Assembly: GCA_030704615.1 (NCBI GenBank) | Contig: CM060732.1 | Coordinates: forward strand, 37,863,053 to 37,927,052 | Source of the DNA: Takakia lepidozioides | Taxonomy: Eukaryota; Streptophyta; Takakiopsida; Takakiales; Takakiaceae | Length of the DNA stretch: 64,000 bases | Direction of reading: 5' to 3' | Part shown: positions 55,273-64,000 of the stretch, in pieces | Layout: each line of letters begins with the position of its first letter | Numbering within the stretch: the first letter of the stretch is position 1 | Translations under genes and position numbers: made by a program | Notes under the pieces: model-generated | The model's database searches: none | What the model saw: only the letters and a program-made list of their open reading frames with translations | What the model was told of the DNA's origin: nothing

Positions 55273-57150
55273 TTCATGGCACTCAAAGCCATTGGGGAAG
55301 ACAGTATACATGGGGCATCGACGTTACCTTGCAAGAAACCACCCCTACCGACGAGCAAGAAGGCACTTCAATGGATGTGTTGAAAGGAGAATGGCACCAA
55401 ATGCTGTGACACCGGAGGAGACATTGCAATTTGCAAGAAAGAGGCATTCATAGAGATTGGAGGGAGAGAAGGAAGTAGTGCGGATCCAGCCATGGAGCAC
55501 GGGGTGAAGCGCCGGACAATCCTTTGGGATTTGCCATACTGAAAGGTGCATGAATTCTCTCCCCCCCCCCCCCCCCATTCACTCACTTTCTTTCACATTG
55601 TGCATCCTGGAATTACCTTTACTGTCAGGAGTCCTTCCACCAACTCCTAAGTCAGTGTAACTACTATGCAGTAGATGTTGAAGTCATACACCTCACTGTG
55701 GAGAGGATCGTGCAGTTGTTGAAAGCAGAACGTAGTAACATGGACAACTTCTGCCACATATTCTACTATTTTTGCCCATCTAACTTGGTCTCAATTGAGG
55801 ACATCTGGCATTTCAAGACCTCTTGCAGCGGTACCTCCTGGACCCCATGCATTGTGAGAAGAACTTTTGCGAGAACATTCTGAAGACGATCTTTGGGGAG
55901 AAGGATACGATAAACGTACGAAAGGACATGGAGATTTGTGAAGGTGTGGGATACGAGGGACATTACATCGTTGCGTGAGGATGTGGCTATGACCCTTTGT
56001 TTGTTGGAGAAAGAATTCCCTCCATCATTCTTTGACGTCATGATGCACTTGCTAGTGCATCTTGTAGAGGAGCTGCATGTGTGTGAGCCCATAGCCAGCC
56101 ATTGGATGTACCCCATGGAGAGGTACATGAAGGATCTGAAGGGGTATGTACGCAACATGGCACGGCCAGAGGGGAGTATGGTGGAGGGCTACATCCGCGA
56201 TGAAGCCCTGGGCTTCATGACAGAGTATATGTCTTCATTTGATGCAACACAACGACGGGTGTGGGACGAGAATGAGGAAGAAGGAGTTGTAGGCGAGGTC
56301 CTAGAAGGTGGTGGAACAAAGCGTGCCATGAGCCCGCGCATTCGGGATGTGGCACATGATTATGTGTTGAACAACACAACAACCATGACACCATGGAGAC
56401 AGTGGTTGTAAACTTACATCCCTCTTGTGCTTTTCCTAATGGTCTTTGTATGCTGGAATTACCTATACTGTCACAAGTCATTCTGGCCAATATGGGAGTG
56501 GGATCGTGTACTAACAAGGTGCTTCAGACGACTACAGAGGGTGTTTCGTAGTTAGTGTTATTGCTTGCAAGTGATTATGAAGTAGGCTGCATCACTACAG
56601 TGTGCTTGAAAGGGCACAATCTGCATGTGGCATGCATGTACAGTACGGTGTTGGTCAGGGGGACTAAGTTGCAGCTTCTATTTGGTTTCTGCCAGAAAGT
56701 ACGCAGTGGAGAAGGTCCGCCTAAAAACGGAACGGAGTGCATTTGCAAAAGCATGGCGGAGGGGCGGTTGTAGGCGCAGATCCCCGGTGGAGTACCCCAC
56801 AACAATGGAGGAGTTGCAGCCCTTTGTAGTGTGGGTCAGATCTGCAGTTGCAGTGTACGCATCAGAGAACGAGGACCCAGATCAGGGCATGGTGAGTCTG
56901 TCATTCCCCCCGGGGTTGATTGCCACTTCGTACCGCTCAATGAAAGCTTATGGCAATCATTATAGAGTGGACGATGCCAACACCAGCCTCCTGGTGACTT
57001 ATGACAGCGGATTGACATCATTTTTTGAACAAGAGAGTAGGAGCTGTGCACGAGATCGGAATCCAATGTCGTGCGCATACACATCGCTACACAACTACAT
57101 CGCTGTCCAAACCACACCACACATATATGTACAATAAAGTAGTATACCAC
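55273..57150 (+). pseudogene. CACTA (En/Spm) tnp2 transposase remnant
   Basis: Three groups are in order: MGHRRYLARNHPYRRARRHF (55310-55370) and RRTILWDLPY (55505-55535); LLDPMHCEKNFCENILKTIF (55835-55895) and, in DUF4218, LEKEFPPSFFDVMMHLLVHL, HWMYPMERYMKDLKGYVRNM, ARPEGSMVEGYI (56000-56195); and GLIATSYRSMKAYGNHYRV, TYDSGLTSFFEQESRS (56915-57045). All are typical of plant CACTA tnp2. Stops, frame changes and a C-tract at 55561-55576 show decay. No CACTA ends were found. It interrupts the integrase of the methyltransferase element near 57150. Confidence 0.85.
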
Positions 57151-57794
57151 AATGGTGAGAAGGAGGCAAGTGATGCTTGCTTGCTGAACCTGTAGCCCAT
57201 GGCTAACCAGGGTAACTGAAGGTCCCAATCTCCTAGGTGTCCCTTCTGCAAGCCATACTTGCGCAAACCCCTCTTTACTGTCTGAACAACTCTCTCTGCC
57301 AAGCCATCGGCCTCAGGATGATCCCGAGAAGTGGTGCGGTGGTCTATCAAGGCCTTGTCACACAAAGCCTGAAACTCCCCCAAGAACTCTCTCCCTTGGT
57401 CCGTGAGTACCTCAGCTGGAGCACCGAATCGGCTAAGCACACAATCCAAGAATGCATACGCAGCTCCCTCACTAGCCTTATCAGGCAATGGAACCAATTC
57501 AATCCACTTGGAGAAGTGCTCCACCATCACCAACACGTACTTGTTGTGGCGCATGGTCAGTGGCAACGGCCCTGCGAAGTCAAGACTCCACCTGTAGCCC
57601 AATCCCATGATCGGAAGAGGGTGCAATTGTGGAGTAGGGGCGTTGAATGAAGCACGCACCCTGTCACACACCATGCACCTAGCCACAAATTGTTGCACCT
57701 CTGTGTGCATACCACGCCACCAATACTGCCCCTGCAGTAGGCTATGGGTGCGTCGCACCCCAAAATGCCCCAACTCCTCGTGGGCATGCCGCAC
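57150..57794 (-). pseudogene. Integrase of the methyltransferase element (truncated)
   Basis: HAHEELGHFGVRRTHSLLQG and CMVCDR form the HHCC zinc domain. WSLDFAGPLP, VLTDQGREFLGEF and TTSRDHPEADGLAERVVQT supply the D, D and E residues of the catalytic core. LPWLAMGYRFSKQASLASFS is the last family match before the CACTA join near 57150. The frame overlaps the end of the methyltransferase ORF by about 50 bp, in a different frame. Confidence 0.87.
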
Positions 57795-60414
57795 TAACCG
57801 TGCCCGCTGTGTTGACCTCGAGCACCTCCCACGTGTGCCATGGATGTCTACACCCCGTGGTCCTCACCGGCTCACCCCCACTCGTTGCCTGTACCGTCTC
57901 GGTAGGCAGAGAGACCGTCAAGGGAAGTGCACTCCGCACTCTACGTTGCTCAGCCATAGCCAAGCTGATAATCCAGGTCAAGCAATTGAGATCCATTGCT
58001 TGCCCCAACACCTGACGACGTGATGCCTCAGAAAGAGAAGGCACCGCCGTGGTCCCAGTGGAAAACCCCATAGCCCGCTCTCGCTCGTCGGCATTAGGCT
58101 CCACTAACTGCTGCAACTGAGCATCCCACAGGAGGCCAGGTCCACCATCCCGAAAAGCATGGGAGCCTGGGAAGCTGAGCAATGTAGGTAATGCTGCTCG
58201 TGGGTGACCCATCCTGTTGACCACTGCCAACGGCGAACGGTCATTATGTCTCACACATTGAGACTGCCTCCCTGTGTCCAAAATGCCATCCACGGTGAGG
58301 TGTGCTGGGCTCTGCACCCCATCAAATGCACGCTTGAGCAGTGCGGGTGGCATCAAGTTAGTCCACCAAAGCCGTGGACGATGAGCCCGTGACCCCACTG
58401 CAGCTGCATCCAGCAACACTGCTGACCCAAGCCACGACCGGACTTGATGCACACTGGCCATCACCCTGGCCCGAGAATCACCCATCAGTGGCACATTCTC
58501 CAAGATGTATGCCGGAGATACAGCCTGATGAAGCTGCAAGTAGCGCAAAATCCGCACCATCTCCCAAAACAGACCCGTCCTTGAGTCTCGCAATCCATTG
58601 CCATGCCCGGCTGATGAATGCCCTTGGCAGGGCCAACCTGCCACTACCAAATCAATGGAGCCAATCCGCTCCAAATCCTGCGCCCCCAGCAACGCAATGT
58701 CTGCTGGCAAGGCCTGCTGATATCCACGAACTGCAGACACCGGCAACAACTCAGGGTACTGCTGCAGCATCTGAGCAACATGGCGCAGTGAGACGCGTCG
58801 TGCAGTCTCATCCCTCTCCACATACAGGTAACGTCGAACTCGTACATCTGCCTGCAACACTGCAGCCAATCCAGTGCTGATCCCGCCAAATAAGTCCAGA
58901 AGGCATATGCCTTGATCCGGCCGCTGCCACACAAGAGGTGTGGTGTCCAATGGCGACAACTGAGGTTTCCCTGGTGCAATCACCGCACTCTCCTCCTCTC
59001 CTGACGGTACAAAAGCTTCTACCCAAGCTTGTTGCACCCGTCTATCAGCAGCTTGCTGCAAATCCTTGCTCGTACCCCACAATGGGGTGTGAGCAACCAT
59101 GGCAGGCAACTCCACCGTACCATGCATGTCATCCTGCTCTGCTGGAGGTGGCACATCCTCTGCATGGGCATTGCCTTCCAGCAACTCTCCAGGCCAACTA
59201 ACTGCAGCTGTGAAGGCAGCTAGTGTTGGTATCTTGCCCCGCTGGACAGCTGCAATACCCCCAATGAATGTCACAGGGAGCTGTGCACGGCGACCATCCC
59301 CTGACTGCCATCCAGGCCTGTAGGATGCTGACTCCTCCCAAAAGTCTAGGGTGAAGCCCATGGGATATAATACTGCCCCACCAACGAGGACATCGTAAGA
59401 GATCGCGTCTGTCACAATGGCCTTGGCTCGCATCACTGAGCCATCTATAGGATGATCCGGCTGCAGTCTAATGGCCAACTGATGCCGTGTCATGCCCCGA
59501 GCCTGCTCTGATCCTCCCAGAGATGTCTGTATCTGGAAATGACAAGGCTCCATATCCGCCTCCATGAGGCCCAAACCTGCAATAGCAGCTCTGCCCAACA
59601 TCAGTGGCTGGGCTCCCGAGTCCAACAAGACCCGCAGTGGCCGGTACTTCTTGCCTGCCGGTCCACTCAAAGTGAAAATGCCTCCCTGGTTGTCTAACAA
59701 GACAACTCCAGGTGTCACTGTGGCGCGCTCAAAGGCTGGCCTAGCTGGCAGCTCCGTCAATCTGGCAGCTGCAGCTTGCCAGGGCGCTGCCGTGGCAGTC
59801 TTGACCCTCAAATCCGAGGATCCCTCTGCCACTACACCTTTCACTAACTCCGCAGAAGATGAAGTGACCTCCCCACTCTCACAGAGTGTTGCTGCTAGTC
59901 TGAACACTGCAGCTGGTCTCACTCCCTGCATCGCAATCATGGTTGTCGAGAACAGTGGGGCTTGACACACAGAGGTGGCTGCTCCCAACAACACACCGGC
60001 TGCACTAGCCTTGGTAGCAGGTGTCAGTGCTGCACGTGTAGCTCTCCCCAATGGCATAGTAACCTCCGCCTCGGTAACAGTCGGGCGAGAACTAGGTGCC
60101 ATGGATGGCGTCGACACAGTCTCCGCCAATGTGAATGACTGAGGAAGCCTCGCCTGACGGCTTGCCTCCCCACGCTGTGGATCCGATTCCACCTCTGCAC
60201 CTCGTGGCTCAGGAACTCGTGCTGCTCCTCGAGTCACGGCTGCAGCAGACTCCACCTGCTCTAGTGGTAGTGCTGCTCCGCACATAAATCCCATGCCTCC
60301 CATATCTCCTCCCTCAGGAGCAGGAGGTGGACCATCCCGCCTGGGAGCTGGTACCGCCTGAGCTATAGCCATGGCAGCGAGCCTCTGCTCTAGCTGTTGA
60401 AGCCGATTGGCCAT
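57742..60414 (-). CDS. Retropepsin-DNA (cytosine-5) methyltransferase fusion, 890 aa
   Basis: A coiled, Ala-rich N-terminus (1-230) is followed by a protease domain with LLDSGA at 263-268. Then comes a C5-methyltransferase: motif I LLDLFGGISTGL (505-516), motif II acidic YVERDE, motif IV GWPCQGHS with catalytic Cys 596, motif VI ENV (639-641), motif VIII AHRPRLWW (677-684), a target-recognition stretch (about 690-765), motif IX-like DERERAMGF and motif X-like RRQVLGQAMDL (799-809). The AHR.R..W and ERERAMGF forms resemble the DNMT3/DRM branch. It would transfer a methyl group from SAM to cytosine in DNA. Gag ends 54 bp upstream in the same frame, separated by TAA and TGA. Confidence 0.9.
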   Translation of the reverse strand: MANRLQQLEQRLAAMAIAQAVPAPRRDGPPPAPEGGDMGGMGFMCGAALPLEQVESAAAVTRGAARVPEPRGAEVESDPQRGEASRQARLPQSFTLAETVSTPSMAPSSRPTVTEAEVTMPLGRATRAALTPATKASAAGVLLGAATSVCQAPLFSTTMIAMQGVRPAAVFRLAATLCESGEVTSSSAELVKGVVAEGSSDLRVKTATAAPWQAAAARLTELPARPAFERATVTPGVVLLDNQGGIFTLSGPAGKKYRPLRVLLDSGAQPLMLGRAAIAGLGLMEADMEPCHFQIQTSLGGSEQARGMTRHQLAIRLQPDHPIDGSVMRAKAIVTDAISYDVLVGGAVLYPMGFTLDFWEESASYRPGWQSGDGRRAQLPVTFIGGIAAVQRGKIPTLAAFTAAVSWPGELLEGNAHAEDVPPPAEQDDMHGTVELPAMVAHTPLWGTSKDLQQAADRRVQQAWVEAFVPSGEEESAVIAPGKPQLSPLDTTPLVWQRPDQGICLLDLFGGISTGLAAVLQADVRVRRYLYVERDETARRVSLRHVAQMLQQYPELLPVSAVRGYQQALPADIALLGAQDLERIGSIDLVVAGWPCQGHSSAGHGNGLRDSRTGLFWEMVRILRYLQLHQAVSPAYILENVPLMGDSRARVMASVHQVRSWLGSAVLLDAAAVGSRAHRPRLWWTNLMPPALLKRAFDGVQSPAHLTVDGILDTGRQSQCVRHNDRSPLAVVNRMGHPRAALPTLLSFPGSHAFRDGGPGLLWDAQLQQLVEPNADERERAMGFSTGTTAVPSLSEASRRQVLGQAMDLNCLTWIISLAMAEQRRVRSALPLTVSLPTETVQATSGGEPVRTTGCRHPWHTWEVLEVNTAGTVSAACPRGVGAFWGATHP

Positions 60415-60465
60415 GCCTTGGTCAACACCCTGACCTCTGCGTCATTGGCCATGTGGAGCTTGCCC

Positions 60466-61816
60466 TTAGCCTGCACCTCGTGCCCGACCACCTCGTCCTC
60501 TTTGGGCTGGTCCACCTCGCCCCCGGCCACCATTGTTCCCTTGGAACTGGCCTGGGCGCAACTCAGGATGCAAGTCATAACACTGGGCATCTCCATGCCC
60601 ATACTTGCCACAATGCCCACATTGCAACTGTGCAGGCTGTGCTTGTGCCGGCCTTTTGCCACTCTCTGGGCAATCTCTCTTGACATGGGGTCCTCCACAT
60701 GTCCAACATATCACCCCTGGTTGCTGTTGGCCTGCAAAAGACACCACAGGCCTCTGCACTTGAGGTCCCCTGTAAGCTCCATGGAACTTGGGCTGGGCAG
60801 CCTTGCCCCCCTGACCACGCTGTTGGGCAGTCCCTTGTGCCTGTGGGCTGAAAGCTGTGCCCCGTGCAGGCATGTCCTTGCCAAATCCAATTGTAACAAC
60901 TCGCTCCTCCACCATGTTGAGCTCAATCCGCTCAGCCAGCAGAAACACATCTGCTAATGTGGGTTGGGCTGCTTGTAACAGGGTTACATCTCGCACCCTT
61001 CTTTTGAGCTCCTTGTCCAGAATTCCATACCAAGCGCCTCATACGAGTGTACGCCTCTCGCAGGCTCTCACTGGGTTTGCGCTGGAAATCTTGCAAACTT
61101 CGCAGCTTCTCTGTCCGTACGCCTTGGTAGTTCCTCCGCAACTCCTGGAAGAACTCCACCACCGGGTTGAATCTAGGCACATGTGTTGTAGTCGTAGCAG
61201 GAGGAGTAGTAGCACCTTTTGAACTGGTACCACCTGCAGAAGCACCAGCACTACTTGCTCCACTACTAGTGCTGGCAGTGGGAGCTATTGGTACTGATGC
61301 AGCTACTGGTCGCGTCGTGCCTCAAGTAATGGAGACGTAGTCAGGTGACCAATACATCCTCCACTCCTCAATCTCTGCTTCATGTCCTCGCCTGAACTCG
61401 TGGTAATCGTCCATAGGCGGGCCTTCCAAATGCTGGAACAGTCCCTTCCACGCCATGAATGGGGTGAATAGCTGTGGGTTGCGCATCTGCTGCAAATCAC
61501 ACCAGCTGTCGAACTCCTGGATAAAGTCATCCAACTCGATTGTGCCCACAGCTCCAGAGTACCTACAAGGCCCCTTGGTAGCTCCATACATCTCCTCCAT
61601 GTCGTCCCACAACAATGGCGAATGAAAGTGCACACCTGTTGATGAAGCCTCCAAGTCTGTGTCTGACTCTACAGTAGTTGAGGGTGGCGGTGAAGGTGGT
61701 CTGAACCGAATACCTCGTCTTGTGAACCCACTCTCACTGTTACTGCTTGTAGCCGTACTCCCCTCAAAACCCTTGGATAACTCCGTAATGACACTCACAA
61801 TGTGCACCTCCTCCAA
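60466..61816 (-). pseudogene. Gag of the methyltransferase element
   Basis: It starts MEEVHIVSVI at 61816 and has a structured region WDDMEEMYGATKGPCRYSG, then an in-frame TGA at 61319-61321. Further on are a Thr/Ser/Ala-rich linker and FNPVVEFFQELRRNYQGVRT, SLQDFQRKPSESLREAYTRM, typical of the retrotransposon gag core. A frame change near 61010 leads to two zinc knuckles, CWTCGGPHVKRDC (60705-60660) and CGHCGKYGHGDAQC (60620-60575), and a Gly/Arg tail. The stop and frame change suggest loss of function in this copy. Confidence 0.82.
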
Positions 61817-61839
61817 GTGACACTATAAGGCTCTAGTAC

Positions 61840-62335
61840 TAATCTAATAGTGACACGGGTGGGCACCTGTTGCAGTCTAAGGGTCATATCCCAATGGCTC
61901 AGGGCACCTGCACCTGCATCCACCGCAAGAACTCCTATGGTTGGCTGGTCATCAACCCAGCCTCACCATAGAAGAAACACTGGTGGTCTTGCTGGTCATC
62001 ACTCCAGCCTCACCACCGACAGCATACTCTAGGATTGACCGGTGATCAAATCCGGCCTAATCCCTATGAAAGCAAGCACCCACACAAAACCAACATGGCG
62101 CACAGTCAAGCATGCAGGTGTTGGGGGGGATCCAAACACAAGAAATCAAAGCATCAACACCCCCACACCAAAATCCAGCAGCAACGTTGATCCTGCAGAA
62201 TATCCCAGCCCAAAACCCCGGACTGACTGGCCTCCACCAAGAGAGGCTTTGGCAACTACGAGTACAAGGTAATGAAAATAGTACAGAGATGGAGGGGAAG
62301 AATAGAAGCCCGCCCAAGCAAGATCTAATCCTGAT
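61840..62335. other. Leader region of the methyltransferase element
   Basis: No gene was recognised. Two near-repeats of GCTGGTCATCA(A/C)(C/T)CCAGCCTCACCA lie at 61945-62015. A related fragment is at 38548-38700. A primer-binding site could not be identified. Confidence 0.4.
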
Positions 62336-63085
62336 CTATGCTATCAACTTCCAGACTTCTCTCAAAGTGCCTCGCTCTGCGTGATGGTAAGGTGTAGGAG
62401 GTATATCTATGTCCAGAAACCTACCACTAACCTTGTCCCAAGATACAGTAGCTCGCTCTAACCAACCCTCCTCCTCTTTCTGCCAGGTAGAGACAAAGCA
62501 ATACTCCCTTATCTCCCGCTCACTGAACACTAAAGAAAACAAAGGTAGGGTCTGATAGTCTCTCAACTCGAAAGCTTTGAGACGGTTGCGGGTGTCCTCA
62601 TTGCGAATGAGTGCATCTCCTTCACGCACAACAAACATGTCATTGCTGATGAACCCCCGCTCGTGGTTGCCCTGTGCAGAGCGTATCCGGCTGCAACCAT
62701 GTCTGATTGCACAAACTTGTGTAGCTCCTGCTCCTCTGCTCCAGTACACCACGGCCTTGTGGCTGAACACCTTGGTCCCCGGGGCTGTCTTTGGCTGTGT
62801 TCCAAGCCTAGCTTTCACCCACTTTGGTATTTCACCTACAGCTGCAGAACTGCTGGCTCCAACAGAGTTCTGACTGTCCAAGGCAATATTGAGGCCCTCA
62901 ATGCCAACTACAGCAGTCTGTTGTCTACTGCTAATGCCTGACTCCCAGTATGCAATCAACTCGTCCAACTGTTCTCCACTCAAATCAGTCTGAGTTCCTT
63001 GGGAAACATAAATCCTGTCCCCTTGTGTGCACAGACTAAGAGAAGAGACCTGCCCTTCAATTACGTCCTCATTTCCCCCAGCCAT
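62336..63085 (-). CDS. ORF0, unrecognised 249-aa ORF upstream of the methyltransferase element
   Basis: The intact frame opens MAGGNEDVIEGQVSSLSLCT and contains SGEQLDELIAYWESGI, VKARLGTQPKTAPGTKVFSH, ISNDMFVVREGDALIRNEDT and SWDKVSGRFLDIDIPPTPYH. No domain was recognised. A broken copy with conserved flanks lies at 42285-42740 on the other strand, so this ORF is part of a repeated element. The orientation is the same as gag, 520 bp downstream. It may be an extra retroelement gene. Confidence 0.5.
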   Translation of the reverse strand: MAGGNEDVIEGQVSSLSLCTQGDRIYVSQGTQTDLSGEQLDELIAYWESGISSRQQTAVVGIEGLNIALDSQNSVGASSSAAVGEIPKWVKARLGTQPKTAPGTKVFSHKAVVYWSRGAGATQVCAIRHGCSRIRSAQGNHERGFISNDMFVVREGDALIRNEDTRNRLKAFELRDYQTLPLFSLVFSEREIREYCFVSTWQKEEEGWLERATVSWDKVSGRFLDIDIPPTPYHHAERGTLREVWKLIA

Positions 63086-64000
63086 GCAAGGAGTACATCC
63101 ACCAATTTGTCTCTCATATAGACCAGCACAGGTTCTAGAGACAGGATTGTGGATCTTTCATAGCACACTCACACTCTAAAAATTCCATAGATTTTTAGCA
63201 GAGCCCCAAAAACAAAAACCAGGTCTAGATAGGTAGATATCCCCTTTCTGCAGCTATCCCCTCAAAAACTGAGTCAAACGGAGCTCATTTGACAAAGATA
63301 TGACCAACCAGGCTCTTTAAACATTTAAATTAGATCAAAAGGCCATTTTTTTTTCTTTTTTTTTCTTTTTTTTAAAATAAATTTTTATTAACACCAAAAC
63401 GTTCTTGCCATTAAAAGCTGTTCCCAGGTTATCTACGGGTTCCCGAGGCCGTTCCCCTCCAGGTCTATGCCAAATCAAGCTGGTGTCGAACAACGCTCAA
63501 GTACTGGGGTTGTTGGGTCCTTCTGATCCTCACTGCGATCCTGTGTCTTCAGTGCTACTTGCTTCTTCTTGCGTGCTCGCTGCCATGGACGCCCTGCATC
63601 GTCTCCTCACTATGCCACACAACGTCACTCCAATGGCTGGGGATGCTTATACATGCGGTATGAGGTCTTTCCCACATGTATTGATGTCTGTTGGGATTTA
63701 ATATTTTGAAAGAGGTACTCAGGATTGAAGACCCAAAGTGCTTCTATCTCGCCTCACCAACAGCCGACTCTACTGCCTGCAGCAACTCTCACACCAGCAG
63801 GGCTTGTACCCGCAGGCCCTTGTCTCAAGCGAGCCTCCAGCACACTGAATAGCGATATCGCCAGCTCTCTCTCTCTCACATAGAGCAGGCAAGCGCTTAG
63901 CACCATGGTTCAGCGGCTCACCTGCCGCAAACTCGCGTTGTAAAGACGTCAGGTGGAAGGCTTGTATTTCAAACCGCCAAGAAGTGGGCGAAAGGTCCCA
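63086..64000. other. Unassigned right flank
   Basis: The first part (63086-63330) is conserved with 42035-42280 and belongs to the ORF0 repeat. A T-rich tract at 63345-63375 follows. Beyond 63400 no gene or element was recognised. A CT tract lies near 63870. Confidence 0.4.

Larger units (their letters stand above)
57150..61816 (-). mobile_element. Ty3/gypsy-type element encoding a DNA cytosine-5 methyltransferase
   Basis: On the minus strand the order is gag (61816-60466), a retropepsin-plus-C5-methyltransferase ORF (60414-57742), then integrase (57794-57150), cut by CACTA sequence. No reverse transcriptase or RNase H motif was found anywhere between protease and integrase. C5-methyltransferases captured by gypsy elements are known from the charophyte Klebsormidium, and by other retrotransposons in dinoflagellates. 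This copy is a land-plant example as far as the flanking genes tell. Gag carries one in-frame stop and one frame change, while the methyltransferase ORF is open. Confidence 0.85.

Noticed and set aside
58700-59300. Reverse transcriptase hidden between protease and methyltransferase
   Set aside because: Residues 360-500 of the 890-aa frame contain no RT motif; the stretch is too short for RT and RNase H.
57237-60000. Plus-strand ORFs across the methyltransferase element
   Set aside because: Shadows of the minus-strand integrase and methyltransferase frames, which carry the family motifs.
1-64000. tRNA, rRNA, or viral (pararetrovirus) sequence
   Set aside because: No cloverleaf, rRNA core or viral movement or coat motif was noticed; all RT-like sequence fits LINE, Copia or gypsy elements.

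Overview
The window comes from a land-plant nuclear genome and is almost entirely transposable elements. The plant assignment rests on a CONSTANS-like double B-box pseudogene, L1-type LINEs, Tat/Athila-like Ty3/gypsy elements, a CACTA tnp2 transposase and MULE transposases of plant type. No tRNA, rRNA or clearly intact host gene was seen. The element repertoire suggests a seed-free plant (lycophyte, fern or bryophyte), but this is inference. A 500-N assembly gap lies at 44001-44500.

Layout. 1095-1511 and 14908-16200 are two halves of a non-LTR reverse transcriptase (LINE-A), split by MULE-1 (1521-14898, 9-bp target duplication). 16330-22875 is an L1-type LINE-B, split by a 1.4-kb TG...CA insert (19311-20758) that carries two F-box-like ORFs. 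22880-25430 is unassigned. 25430-27330 holds Copia remnants. 27355-28693 and 37805-38545 are LINE-C (2A-like motif, endonuclease start), split by MULE-2 (28703-37795, 9-bp target duplication), which is itself split by a 2.2-kb TG...CA insert. 38548-42775 holds degraded repeats, the B-box pseudogene and a truncated retroelement ORF. 42776-44000 is the end of another MULE. After the gap come an LTR, a forward gag-protease fragment (gypsy A), and an almost complete reverse-strand gypsy B (46640-53690) that carries a second copy of the 2.2-kb insert in its integrase. 53691-54575 is an internal MULE fragment, 54576-55272 an LTR piece, and 55273-57150 a broken CACTA transposase. 57150-61816 is a gypsy-type element on the minus strand whose pol-like ORF holds a retropepsin followed by a DNA cytosine-5 methyltransferase.

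The most interesting content is that two unrelated classes of element carry DNA methyltransferase-like genes. The gypsy element has a C5-methyltransferase with every diagnostic motif visible, placed between protease and integrase, with no reverse transcriptase or RNase H seen. MULE-1 carries a multi-exon reverse-strand gene joining a ParB/sulfiredoxin-like domain (DGNHR) to an N6/N4 DNA-methylase-like domain. MULE-2 carries a shorter relative with the same intron positions. The MULEs also hold arrays centred on the palindrome TTCGGCGCCGAA. Several of these have unit lengths near whole helical turns (53, 63-64, 73-75 and 95 bp), and one is a 1.16-kb inverted repeat.

Most coding regions have frameshifts or stops and are described as remnants. 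Intron and boundary coordinates were read by eye from splice consensus and homology, and may be off by a few bases.
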